A stretch of 64,000 bases of DNA from assembly GCA_024636295.1 (NCBI GenBank), contig JAGXHI010000056.1:1-64000 (forward strand), given 5' to 3'. Positions 45,240 through 55,100 of this stretch are shown one piece after another (the stretch's first letter is position 1; each line of letters opens with the position of its first letter). The notes beneath the pieces are model-generated. The model ran no database searches. It was not told the DNA's origin and saw only the letters and a program-made list of their open reading frames with translations. This stretch comes from Desulfuromonadales bacterium. Lineage in GTDB: Bacteria; Desulfobacterota; Desulfuromonadia; Desulfuromonadales; JAGXHI01. The position numbers and the translations under genes were made by a program.

Positions 45240-45405
45240 CATCCGTGATGCTTTGGCAAGAAAGCAAAATAGCCGATGGCTAAGCAAAAAGCGCCAAATG
45301 CAAGGCGCGCGATTGTCGAGCAATGAGGGGTACTTACTTACGTCGAAACAGCGAGAGCAATTGCAGCAACGCAGCAGTTGGTGAGTTCTTGCGACGCCAT
45401 CATCC
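45240..45405. repeat. Probable dispersed intergenic repeat
   Basis: The stretch between the Usp gene and dctM contains GCTAAGCAAAAAGCGCC, AATGCAAGGCGCGCGATTG and TTGCGACGCCATCA. I recall this word set from repeated intergenic elements in Geobacter-type genomes; it is not repeated elsewhere in this window. The dctM stop codon lies in its right edge. Confidence 0.45.
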
Positions 45406-46686
45406 GTAGAACAGGCGCGGCAGCAGCAGCACCAGATCGGGCCAGAAGGTGAGCAGAAGCAGAATCGTAATCTGTATAGCGAGAAAGGGCAGGACTGCAC
45501 GCGAAACGTAGAGAAGGCCCTTGTCCGCGACCGTTCCAGAAATATAAAGGCTGACTCCCAGCGGCGGCGTGCAGTATCCGATTCCCAGGTTCAGGGTCAT
45601 CAGCAGTCCGAAATGAAGCGTATCAATGCCGAATTGCGAAAGCAGGGGAAGAAAAATGGGCGTCAGGATCAGGGTCGCTGAGATGATGTCCATGAACATC
45701 CCGATCACCAGCAGCAGAATATTGACCGCCAGCAGAAAAACCCAGGGCGAACTGATATTATCCACAACGGTGTTGGCAATCTGGTTGGGAATCTGCTCGA
45801 AGGTGAGATACTCCCCGAAGACCGACGCCCCGGCCACAATGACGAGCAGGGTGGCGGAGGTCACCGCGGAGGAGACCACCACTTTTTTCACGTCCCTCAC
45901 CTTCATGTCCCGATGGATGAAAATTTCCACGAAAAAGGCGTAGAAGCAGGCGACCACCGCTGCCTCATTGGCGGTAAACAGACCCGAATAGATCCCACCG
46001 AATATGAGAACAGGCAGAAAAAGCGCCCAGACGCTCTCCCGCAGGACCGAGAGCGCTTCACGAGGAGTCGGGCGGGGGATTGTTTTTATGCCCTGCCGTT
46101 TGCAAACGAAATAGGCGTATAGGGACATGGCGATCATGATCAGGATGCCGGGAATGAAACCGGTGAGAAAAAGGGCTTCCAGGGAGTCATTGGTCACCAT
46201 GGCATACAGGATCATGGCGATGGATGGCGGAATAATGACCCCCAGAATGGGAGCGGTCGCCATGATCCCAACGCTGAAGCGCTCGTCGTATTCATGTTCG
46301 ATAAGGGCGGGGATCATGAAGCCGCCGATGGCGACCACCGTGGCGACGGTGGACCCCGAAATCGCCCCGAAGAAGCCGCAGGCCAGCACTCCGGCCATGG
46401 CAAGCCCTCCAGGGAGAAAGCCGACCAGCACGTTGGCGGTCCGGATCAACTTCTGGACGATGCTCCCGGTGGTCATGATGTTTCCGCAAAGAATGAAGAA
46501 AAGAACCACGATCAGGGAGAATTTGTCCATACTGCGGTAAAGAACCTCGACCACAATCTGGGCATCGATTCCCACCACCCAGACCAGCCCCGCAAGGCCG
46601 GTGAAGAAAAGGGCCAGGAAAACAGGCACCGTCGTTGCCAGACATCCCAGAAGAATAGAAAATATAAGGAGATAGCTGCTTTCCAT
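45400..46686 (-). CDS. dctM: TRAP transporter large permease DctM
   Basis: A 428-residue, very hydrophobic protein with about 12 membrane segments, the large subunit of a tripartite ATP-independent periplasmic transporter. Landmarks are the N-terminal repeat, GCFFGAISGSTVATVVAIGGFMIP, IPPSIAMILYA and a C-terminal G-x-x-T-P-P-L-G-V motif (YCTPPLGVSLYISG). It moves an organic anion with Na+ from the binding protein. It lies 19 bases after dctQ. Confidence 0.93.
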   Translation of the reverse strand: MESSYLLIFSILLGCLATTVPVFLALFFTGLAGLVWVVGIDAQIVVEVLYRSMDKFSLIVVLFFILCGNIMTTGSIVQKLIRTANVLVGFLPGGLAMAGVLACGFFGAISGSTVATVVAIGGFMIPALIEHEYDERFSVGIMATAPILGVIIPPSIAMILYAMVTNDSLEALFLTGFIPGILIMIAMSLYAYFVCKRQGIKTIPRPTPREALSVLRESVWALFLPVLIFGGIYSGLFTANEAAVVACFYAFFVEIFIHRDMKVRDVKKVVVSSAVTSATLLVIVAGASVFGEYLTFEQIPNQIANTVVDNISSPWVFLLAVNILLLVIGMFMDIISATLILTPIFLPLLSQFGIDTLHFGLLMTLNLGIGYCTPPLGVSLYISGTVADKGLLYVSRAVLPFLAIQITILLLLTFWPDLVLLLPRLFYG

Positions 46687-46705
46687 GATCAGCTCTTTGA
46701 ATTCA

Positions 46706-47206
46706 TCACAAAGTCCCTTTTCGGGGACCGCGCCAGTCTTCCACCATGACTTTGAGGGTTCTGAGGAACATCATCACGCCCATGAGCGGCAGAACGATAT
46801 AGAAGTACCATTCCGGAATCTGCAGGGTTGCTGTCCGGGCGTATTCGTCATTGTAGACCGAGACGGTCAGCTCCCACCCCAGGAAGACCATTAAGCCGGC
46901 AAAGAAAAGGACGGCCAGATGGCTGAGCAGGGTGAGGGGCTTTGTCAAGGCCGGAATAATCTGGGGAAGTGCGTCGATACGGATCAGGGATCGGCTGCGG
47001 ATGGCGGCGCTGGCGCCAATATAGGTGGTGAAGAAAATTACCTTTCGCACCACTTCGTCCGACCAGTAAAGATTGACGGTGGTGGTTTTCCTTAAAATAA
47101 TGTTGGCCATCGCCGACACCAGCGCAAGCCCCACGGTGATAAAGAGGGTCCACTCTTCAAAAAATGCGAAAACCCTGTCGATGTATCCAAAAATCCGCTT
47201 CAGCAT
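46706..47206 (-). CDS. dctQ: TRAP transporter small permease DctQ
   Basis: A 166-residue protein with four hydrophobic segments, typical of DctQ, which couples the binding protein to DctM. The family pattern W-x-(D/E)-E-V-x-R appears as YWSDEVVRK, and a late segment reads PLMGVMMFLRTLKVM. The ATG at 47206 follows GGACAGG; an alternative ATG at 47236 has GGAGG only two bases upstream. It lies between the binding-protein genes and dctM. Confidence 0.85.
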   Translation of the reverse strand: MLKRIFGYIDRVFAFFEEWTLFITVGLALVSAMANIILRKTTTVNLYWSDEVVRKVIFFTTYIGASAAIRSRSLIRIDALPQIIPALTKPLTLLSHLAVLFFAGLMVFLGWELTVSVYNDEYARTATLQIPEWYFYIVLPLMGVMMFLRTLKVMVEDWRGPRKGTL

Positions 47207-47271
47207 GGCCTGTCCAAAAAATAGCCGGGGAGTCATTGCCTCCCCGGCCGAAAGCTTCCCGAACCCCTTCG

Positions 47272-48321
47272 TTAATTCTCGAGGGTCGTCCGGACCTTTT
47301 TCAGATAATCATCACCAATCTTTTCCCCCCATGTGTCATAGACAGGGGCGGCCTTTTCAATCAGCTTCTGCCTGCTTTCCTCCGAAAGGGAAATGAACTC
47401 GATCCCCTTGGATTTGGCATCGGCGATCTGGGCCGCTTGCTGCTCCCGGGTAGCCGCGCGCGTCTTGGCGCTTTCCTCGGCAATGGTCTCCAGAAGAATC
47501 TTCTGCAGATCGGCGGGGAGCCCATCGAACCAGCGCTTGTTCATCAGGTGGACGAAGAGTCCCTGGGCGTAATCGACCCGGGTGAAATATTTCGCCACCT
47601 CGAATTTCTTGGTGATGTTGCAGACGATAGGGGTGTGATCGAGGCCATTAATCACGCCGGTTGAAAGGGCCTGGGGAACATCGTGCCAGGGCATGACCGT
47701 GAATTTCAGGCTCCAGGCCTTGTAGATATCGGTGTTGACAGGCGCTTCCGCGATGCGGAAGTTCACTTTTTTGGCATCGTCCAGGGATCGCACTGGAGTG
47801 GTGGTCGCCCAACCGTAGGTCCCGTAGCCGGTGATATCCACCACCATGATCCCCTGGCTCATAGCGCTGTTCTTGAAAGGATCGAAAAGCTCGGGGGTAT
47901 TGCGGAATGTATCCAGCTTGTCGAAGGTATCCACGACATAAGGGAGATTGACCACCCCCAGCTTGTCCGCCACGTTGGCGGCGGCGACGGAAGAGCTGAG
48001 CATCCCCTGCACGGCGCCTAATTTGATTTTCGTGATAACGTCTTTTTCCCCGCCGAGCTGGCCCAGGGGACGGAAGTCCACATAGAGGCGCCCGCCGGAG
48101 CGTTCCCAGACCTTGTCCCGGATGTGATATCCCACCGCGACTCCCTCGATGGCCGGATGGGAGACATTGGAGAGAATATAGGTGTACTCGGCTCCGCTCG
48201 GATCGAATTTCGGTTTCCAGGCGGCCAACGGATCCTTTTTTTCTGCTCCGAAAGCCGAACCGGCCAAGAGGACCATGCACAGCAGTGCCAGCCCTGTACC
48301 TGCAATCGCCAATTTCTTCAT
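47272..48321 (-). CDS. TRAP transporter substrate-binding protein (DctP type), copy 1
   Basis: A 349-residue periplasmic protein with a standard signal peptide (MKKLAIAGTGLALLCMV, cleavage after AFGA). The DctP pattern is clear: FRPLGQLGGEKDV, then KVNFRIAEAPVNTDIYKAW with the Arg that usually binds the substrate carboxylate, and VINGLDHTP. AGAAGG supports the ATG at 48321. The protein is closely related to the neighbour at 48474; both feed the same DctQM. The substrate is probably a carboxylate, but which one cannot be told. Confidence 0.9.
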   Translation of the reverse strand: MKKLAIAGTGLALLCMVLLAGSAFGAEKKDPLAAWKPKFDPSGAEYTYILSNVSHPAIEGVAVGYHIRDKVWERSGGRLYVDFRPLGQLGGEKDVITKIKLGAVQGMLSSSVAAANVADKLGVVNLPYVVDTFDKLDTFRNTPELFDPFKNSAMSQGIMVVDITGYGTYGWATTTPVRSLDDAKKVNFRIAEAPVNTDIYKAWSLKFTVMPWHDVPQALSTGVINGLDHTPIVCNITKKFEVAKYFTRVDYAQGLFVHLMNKRWFDGLPADLQKILLETIAEESAKTRAATREQQAAQIADAKSKGIEFISLSEESRQKLIEKAAPVYDTWGEKIGDDYLKKVRTTLEN

Positions 48322-48473
48322 TGCCCTTCTCCTTTGAACCAGAGTGAACGGATTTTTAAAAGTGGTCATGAATTAATCTCGTTATACTAGTACAACCCCT
48401 GTTTGATTACAAAGGATTTTTGAATCTTTTCCAGACTAAGAGCCGTGGAGGGCCGATTTTTTATGGGGGAGAT

Positions 48474-49511
48474 TCAGTTGCCCAAATGCCGGACCCGGAG
48501 CAGAAAATCAGGACCGATCCTCTCGGACCATTTTTCGTAAATGGGGGCGGACAGTTCGACCAGCTGTCGACGGTCTTCAGGGGTCAGTGACAAAAAGCGG
48601 ATTCCGGCAGCCTCCGCCGCGGCAATCTGGGCCTCCTGCTGATTCCGCGTCGCGGAGCGGGCCTTTGCGCTTTCCTCCTCGATGGTGCCGATAAGAATTT
48701 TCTGAAGGTCGGAAGGCAGGCGTTCGAACCAGCGCTTGTTCATCAGGTGGATGTACAGGCCCTGGGCGTAATCGATCCGGGTGAAATACTTGGCCACCTC
48801 GAATTTTCTGGTGATGCTGCAGACGATGGGAGTGTGATCCAGACCATTGATGACCCCGGTCTGAAGGGCCTGGGGGACATCGGGCCAGGGCATCACGGTG
48901 AACTTTAAATTCCAGGCCTTGTAGATATCCGCGTTTACCGGCGCCTGGGCGATGCGGAAGTTGACTTTTTGGGCATCTTCCAGGGATCGCACCGGTTTGG
49001 TGGTGGCCCAGCCGTAAGTGCCGTATCCGGTAAAATCAACGACCTTGATCCCTTGCCGCAGTGCCGGTTCGCCAAATTCGGCGAAGAGATCGGGGTCGGA
49101 ACGGAACTTTTCGAGCTTTTCAAAGCTGTCCACCAGAAAAGGGAGATTGACCACCCCGAGACGGTCCGCGACGTTGACCGCGGCCACTGAGGAACAGAGC
49201 ATGCCCTGTACGGCTCCCATTTTCAGCTTGCGGATGACGTCCTTCTCTCCACCGAGCTGGGCCAGCGGCCTGAAATCGACATAAAGGCGACCGCCCGAAC
49301 GCTCCCACACCTTATCGCGGATGTGGTAACCCACGGCAATCCCTTCGATTCCGGGGTGATCGACATTGGAAAGGATATAGGTGTACTCGGCGCCCGAAGG
49401 ATCAAATGCAGGTTTCCATGAAGCCAGGGGATCGATCTGTTCCTGGCCCGCCCATATCAGGACCGGAATGTTCAACATACAAATTAAAAAAAATAGTAGG
49501 ACCTTTTGCAT
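48474..49511 (-). CDS. TRAP transporter substrate-binding protein (DctP type), copy 2
   Basis: A 345-residue paralogue of the protein at 47272, first in the operon. The signal peptide is MQKVLLFFLICMLNIPV to AGQ. Long segments match its neighbour with few changes, for example AVGYHIRDKVWERSGGRLYV and KVNFRIAQAPVN-DIYKAW, while the signal peptide and C-terminus differ. GGAAAGGGAAG precedes the ATG at 49511. Two binding proteins for one permease would widen or tune substrate range. Confidence 0.9.
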   Translation of the reverse strand: MQKVLLFFLICMLNIPVLIWAGQEQIDPLASWKPAFDPSGAEYTYILSNVDHPGIEGIAVGYHIRDKVWERSGGRLYVDFRPLAQLGGEKDVIRKLKMGAVQGMLCSSVAAVNVADRLGVVNLPFLVDSFEKLEKFRSDPDLFAEFGEPALRQGIKVVDFTGYGTYGWATTKPVRSLEDAQKVNFRIAQAPVNADIYKAWNLKFTVMPWPDVPQALQTGVINGLDHTPIVCSITRKFEVAKYFTRIDYAQGLYIHLMNKRWFERLPSDLQKILIGTIEEESAKARSATRNQQEAQIAAAEAAGIRFLSLTPEDRRQLVELSAPIYEKWSERIGPDFLLRVRHLGN

Positions 49512-49672
49512 GGGAGCTTCCCTTTCCTCATAAAGTTCGTTTTGGAAATTCGCGTTGGCAGGATACGCCGAAGCCGGGATGTGGTCAACGATTGAATGAA
49601 TGGCTGGTATTTTCATCGATTCGGGATATATTTATAAACGGAACTCATTAAAAATAAAAGAGAGCAGCAGGC

Positions 49673-49701
49673 TTGTATGTATTTATAAAATAATATATAG
49701 T
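49673..49701 (+). promoter_or_regulatory. Sigma-70 promoter of the efflux operon
   Basis: TTGTAT at 49673-49678 and TATAGT at 49696-49701 are 17 bases apart in AT-rich DNA. The first gene starts 27 bases after the -10 box. Confidence 0.7.
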
Positions 49702-49716
49702 TAAAAACGCATACAA
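49673..49716. promoter_or_regulatory. Inverted repeat framing the efflux promoter, candidate operator
   Basis: TTGTATG (49673-49679) and CATACAA (49710-49716) are perfect inverted copies on both sides of the -10 region. No regulator gene is adjacent. Confidence 0.35.
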
Positions 49717-49727
49717 AGGAGGCGATA

Positions 49728-51065
49728 GTGACTCTTTTCATTATCCTGATGATCTTAGCCCTGCCCGCATGGAGCGGCGCCGAGACGGTGACCCTCGAGG
49801 AGGCAATGACCCGCGCCGTTCGGGATCGCCCATTCGCGCAAGCCGCCAGGCAGGAAGCGAAGGCCGCGACGGCGGCGGTGGGTGAAGCCCGAAGCGGATT
49901 TCTTCCGCGCGCGATTCTGTCTGAAAATTTCACCTGGACGGACGAACCCGCGGGAAGTCTTTTCATTTCCCTGAATCAGGAGGATCTCATCCTTGCTCAG
50001 GACGCCGATTCTTATAATTTTCCGCCGAGCCGCAAGGATTTTGAAACTCGACTCACCCTCCGACAGACTCTTTTTGATACCGATGTTTACTATGGCTGGC
50101 GACAGGCGGGAAAAAGGGCCCTTGCAGGAACTTACGACGCGTGCCGAAGTTCCGAGGAGGCGGCTTTCGCCGCATTCAAGGCCTATCTCCGGGTGCAACA
50201 TGCCCGTGCAGCCATTGACTGGGTGAACAGCTCTCTTCGAGAGGCGAAGGAGATTCTGAGGCTCACAAATGAGAAATACGAGGCAGGGGTCGGATTAAAG
50301 GCCGACGTGCTTCGATCGAGGGTCTTTTTTTCCGAAGCGCAAAGGCGGCAAGTGACGGCGGAAAACGAGCTTTATATTGCTCGCCGATATCTCGCGCTGG
50401 CCATCGGAAATCCAGCCATGGAGGTGGAGATCGCCGAACCGGTGGCCATCGATTTCTTGGACAGGGATCTCTCGTCCTCCCCGGAACTTCGGCGCTCGGA
50501 TCTCCGGGCGCTCTCCTTTCGAGAAGAAGCGGCGAGTCTGGCACACAGAGAAAGCCGGGCGGCTTATCTGCCAAAGCTAGGACTCTCGGGCTCCTATGCC
50601 CTGCACGATGGTGAGGTTCCCTTCGGCACGGAAGCGGCAAGCTGGACAATTGGCGCGAATCTCTCCTGGGAGATCTTCGATGGTTTCCGCCGCCACCATA
50701 CCTCGGCTCGGACGGAAGCCTTGGAACGGGCAGCCGAAGCACGCCGCCGAGAAGCCTGGGAGCAGGCGATCGTTGCCGTGGAGGAAGCCCGAAGGCGCGC
50801 CGATGAGACACAGATCAATCTGGCGACGGTGAGGGAATCGGTGAAGGAGGCGGAAGAGAGCTTCCGTCTTAGAAATCAGCGTTTCGAGGCTGGACTGGCT
50901 GATCTCTCCGATTCTCTGGATGCTCAAACAGCTCTGGATCGAGCCCGGCATGAGCGAATTCTTGCAGAAACGAAGTATTTTTTGGCTCTGGGTAATATTC
51001 ATTTTGAGAAGGGAACGTTTCTGGAAACAATGCTGCCTTTTCTTTCCGCCTGTGAAGGAGAATAA
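49728..51065 (+). CDS. TolC-like outer membrane efflux protein
   Basis: A 445-residue protein starting at GTG, with AAAGGAGG upstream and a signal peptide ending WSGA. Two long coiled-coil halves with the TolC pattern are present: TLEEAMTRAVRDRP at the start, N-E-K-Y-E-A-G-V-G-L-K-A-D-V-L in the first half and N-Q-R-F-E-A-G-L-A-D-L-S-D in the second. It forms the outer membrane channel of the tripartite pump encoded by the next two genes. No lipid attachment Cys is present. Confidence 0.9.
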   Translation: MTLFIILMILALPAWSGAETVTLEEAMTRAVRDRPFAQAARQEAKAATAAVGEARSGFLPRAILSENFTWTDEPAGSLFISLNQEDLILAQDADSYNFPPSRKDFETRLTLRQTLFDTDVYYGWRQAGKRALAGTYDACRSSEEAAFAAFKAYLRVQHARAAIDWVNSSLREAKEILRLTNEKYEAGVGLKADVLRSRVFFSEAQRRQVTAENELYIARRYLALAIGNPAMEVEIAEPVAIDFLDRDLSSSPELRRSDLRALSFREEAASLAHRESRAAYLPKLGLSGSYALHDGEVPFGTEAASWTIGANLSWEIFDGFRRHHTSARTEALERAAEARRREAWEQAIVAVEEARRRADETQINLATVRESVKEAEESFRLRNQRFEAGLADLSDSLDAQTALDRARHERILAETKYFLALGNIHFEKGTFLETMLPFLSACEGE

Positions 51066-51070
51066 ATATT

Positions 51071-52186
51071 GTGATTCGGCCTTTTTTTTCTTTCTGGGTA
51101 GTCGTTCTTATCGTGGCGGGACTTGCCGGTTGCAAGGAGGAGATAGCGCCCGGACGGGTATCCGGGGAGCCGCCGTCCATACAGGGGCTGGACCTTGTCA
51201 CGGTCTCGGAAGAAACCCTGTCCGGGGTGGCATCCTTTCTCGCCACCGTAGAGAGCCGGGATCGCGCTTTGCTCACGGCTCGGGTGGAGGGCCGGGTGGC
51301 CCAGGTCGCCGTGCGGGAGGGGGATCGGGTGAGGGAGGGAGACCTTCTGCTGAATGTGCGTGACAATCAGGCTGCCGACCGTCTTCGCGAAGCCGAGGCC
51401 GCCGTGGAGGAGTCTCGCCAGAATCTCAAATCGGCAAGGTCCCGTGCCGACCTGACGGAAAAGACCTTCCAGCGGTATCGGCGCCTTTTTGAGAATGAGG
51501 CGGTCACCGACCAGGAGATGGATCGTGTCAGCTCCGAGCGCAACGTGGCCCGGCAATCCATCGAGGCCGAACGGGCCGGTGTGGAGCGGGCCGAATCAGC
51601 CCGGAACGCAGCCCGGACCGCCCTGTCCCACACCCGGATTCTCGCTCCCTTTGACGCTGTTGTGGTCGAGAAAAAAGTGGAGGAGGGGTCCACGGTCATG
51701 CCGGGAACTCCCCTGATCGTGCTGGATCGGGTCGGAGGATGGACGGTGCGGGCTGAAATCCCCGAATCCATGGCGGGCAAGATTCGCCAGGGCGAGCCCG
51801 TGCGCGTGGAAGTCCCCGCAGTGAACAGGATCTTTTCCACGGAGGTGAGTGAAATCCTTTCGTCTTCCGATCCCCGAAGCCGCACCTTTCAGGTGAAGGC
51901 TCCTCTGCCGGCCGAGGTGGAACTTGCCTCCGGATTCTTTGCCCGGATGATCTTTCCCGCTGGCGGGCGCGAGGCGATTCTCATTCCCGAGTCCGCGCTG
52001 GTGAGGCGGGGTCAGCTCTCGGGCGTTTATGTTGTGGAGGATGGAATTCTGCAATATCAACTGGTGAAAGCAGGCCGGATAATGGACGGAAGGGCGGAGA
52101 TCCTCTCAGGGCTGAATCCGGGCGACACCATCGTGGCTTCCGAAACAGCGCGGGCGCGGAGCGGCGCAAGAGTGGAGGCGGAGTAA
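51071..52186 (+). CDS. RND efflux periplasmic adaptor (membrane fusion protein), lipoprotein
   Basis: A 371-residue adaptor starting at GTG with GGAG upstream. The signal ends LAGC (Cys21), so it is lipid-anchored in the inner membrane. The biotinyl-lipoyl half motifs are VEGRVAQVAVREGDRVREGDLL and LAPFDAVVVEKKVEEGSTVMPG, separated by an alpha-hairpin with heptads (about 95-165), then the beta-barrel domain. It lies six bases after the TolC-like gene and overlaps the pump gene by one base. Confidence 0.92.
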   Translation: MIRPFFSFWVVVLIVAGLAGCKEEIAPGRVSGEPPSIQGLDLVTVSEETLSGVASFLATVESRDRALLTARVEGRVAQVAVREGDRVREGDLLLNVRDNQAADRLREAEAAVEESRQNLKSARSRADLTEKTFQRYRRLFENEAVTDQEMDRVSSERNVARQSIEAERAGVERAESARNAARTALSHTRILAPFDAVVVEKKVEEGSTVMPGTPLIVLDRVGGWTVRAEIPESMAGKIRQGEPVRVEVPAVNRIFSTEVSEILSSSDPRSRTFQVKAPLPAEVELASGFFARMIFPAGGREAILIPESALVRRGQLSGVYVVEDGILQYQLVKAGRIMDGRAEILSGLNPGDTIVASETARARSGARVEAE

Positions 52187-55100
52187 TGGCGGAGAAAAAA
52201 TACTCCCTTCCCACTCGCATTGTAGAAAAATTCCTCGAGGGCAAGCTTTCGGTCATTCTCCTTCTTCTATCACTGATTGCCGGAGCGGCTGCGCTTCTTC
52301 TCACGCCCCGGGAGGAGGAGCCGCAGATCGAAATTCCTCTCGCCGACATTTACGTGCACATGCCCGGTGCGAGTGCACAGGAGGTGGAAAAGCTTGTCGC
52401 CACACCTCTTGAAAAGCTCCTCTGGCAGGTGGACGGGGTGGAATACGTCTATTCCATGTCCATGCCGGATATGGCGATCGTGACGGTCCGGTTTTATGTG
52501 GGGGAGCCACGGATCGAATCTCTGGTCAAGTTGCACAACCAGATCACGACACATTCCGATATCGTTCCTTCGGGAGTCACCGGCTGGGTGGTCAAGCCGG
52601 TGAATGTGGACGATGTGCCCATCGTGAATTTCACTCTCTATGCGCAGGATTCCTCCGATCACGAGCTGCACCGGGTGGCACAGGAAGTCGTGGACCGGCT
52701 CCAGGGCGTCCGAAACACGAACGTGACGACCGTCATCGGCGGCCGCCCCCGGCAGATCCGGGTCGATCTGAAGCCGCAGTTGCTCGCCTCCCGGGGGCTC
52801 TCCCCACTGGAGGTACGCCATGCTCTGCAGGCGGCCAACGTGGAGCTGCCCGCGGGAAGTTTCGAGCGCGGAAACGAAAACATTCTGGTGCGGGGGGGGG
52901 AGTTTCTGACCACCGCCGAGGAGGTTTCGAGCCTGGTGGTGGGGGTCGCCGGCGGCAAACCGATCTACCTGGGAGATGTGGCCGAAGTCGGAGACGGAAT
53001 GGCGGAGGCCGACACATATACGCGCATCTCTTTCGGTCCGGCGTCGGATGTGGACCGGGACATGATCGGTGCGGAATTTCAGGCGGTCAACATAGCGGTG
53101 GCCAAGAAAAAAGGGACCAACGCGGTGGTCGTGGCCGAGGACGTCATCGAGAAGGTCGAGGAGATGAAAGGAATCATCATTCCCGACAACGTGGAGGTCC
53201 GGGTCACTCGCAACTATGGGGAGACAGCCAACGAGAAGGTCAACGAACTTATCAGTCACCTGATCATTGCCGTGGTGACCGTTCTCGCCCTGATCCTGAT
53301 TGCTCTCGGCTGGCGGGAGGCGCTGATCGTGGCTGTCTCCATCCCCATCATCTACTCTCTCACCCTGATGGTGAATTACTGGTTCGGCTATACCATCAAT
53401 CGGGTGACCCTCTTCGCCCTGGTCCTGTCCCTCGGTCTTCTGGTGGATGACCCCATCGTGGATGTGGAGAACATCTATCGTCATTTCAAAATGAAGAAGG
53501 AACCTCCACGCGATGCAGTCCTGACGGCCGTTGACGAAGTGCGCCCCCCTGTGATCCTGGCCACCGCGGCGGTCATCCTCTCTTTTCTCCCCATGATGTT
53601 CATAACAGGAATGATGGGACCCTACATGCGTCCCATGGCGGTGAATGTGCCGCTGACCATGGTCATGTCCCTGGTGGTGGCCTTCACGGTCACCCCCTGG
53701 ATGACCTACCATGTTCTCAAAGGGCAATACGGAAAGGAAGAGAAGGAATTCGTTCTCAAGGAGACCCGCACTTACCGGATTTACAGGCGAATTCTGGGAC
53801 CATTCATCGAGTCGCGCCGGAAGGGATGGATTCTTGTCGGAACGGTCGTAGTGCTGCTCATCGGCTCCATGCTCATGCCCCTGTTCAATCTGGTTCCGCT
53901 GAAGATGCTCCCTTTTGATAACAAGAACGAGTTCCAGCTGGTGGTGGACATGCCGGAGGGATCCACTCTGGAGGAGACCGATGCGGTGGTTCGCGATCTG
54001 GAACGGTACCTGGCCACCGTCAACGAAGTCGTCGATTTCGAGTCGTACGTGGGGACGGCCAGCGCCATGGATTTCAATGGCATGGTGCGCCATTATTATC
54101 TTCGGAACGGCCCGCATGTAGCAGACCTTCGGATCAACCTGGCGTCCAAGGATCGCCGCGCCCAGCGGAGTCACGAAATCACCCTGCGCCTCCGGGACGA
54201 TCTGACGGGCATCGCAAACCGTCACGGGGCCAGCCTGAAGATCGTGGAGGCGCCCCCCGGTCCCCCGGTGATCTCCACCGTCGCGGCCGAGATTTACGCC
54301 GATCCCGGAAGTTCCTATGCGGAGCAGATCGCCGCCGCGGGACAGGTGAAGGCAAAGATGGAAGAGATGCCCCGGGTGGTGGATGTCGACGATTCCGTGG
54401 AAGCGCCCCAGCGTCGGCTGCACTTCTCGCCCGACCGGGAGAAGCTCGCCCTGGCGGGGATAAGCGATGCGGATGTCGCGCGGACCCTGGCCCTGGCGTT
54501 GCGGGGGGAAAGTGCGGGAACGCTCCATGTCCCCCACGAAAGGAGTCCCCTGGATATCCTGGTGCGCCTGCCGCGGGAGAGCCGCTCCTCGGCGGAAGAC
54601 CTCTCGTCCCTGAAGATGAGCGGCCGGGGAGGGACTATGGTGCCCCTTTCGGAGCTCGGAAGTTTCCGGGAGGGGAGCCTCGAACCCACAATTTATCACA
54701 AGAATCTCGAACGGGTGGTGTACGTCTTCGGGGAAATGGCGGGAAAGAGCCCCGTGAATGCCGTCCTCAGCCTCTCTTCATGGTTCGATGAGCATCCCCT
54801 GCCCGAGGGAAACCGCGTGGTGTGGAGCGGCGAGGGGGAATGGAACATCACCCTGGACGTTTTCCGCGACCTGGGAATCGCCTTCGGTGCGGCCCTGGTG
54901 CTCATTTACCTTCTGCTGATCGTGGAAACCCGCTCTCTGGCGATGCCCCTGATCATCATGGCCGCCATTCCCCTGACCATGATCGGCATCATGCCGGGAT
55001 TCTGGCTTCTCAATCTCATAGCGGACAATCCGGTGGGCGGGTACGACACCCCGGTTTTCTTCACCGCCACGGCCATGATCGGCATGATCGCCCTCGCCGG

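Noticed and set aside
52270..54699. 809-codon open frame on the minus strand
   Set aside because: Antisense of the RND pump; rich in His and Asp from reversed hydrophobic codons, with no recognisable motif.
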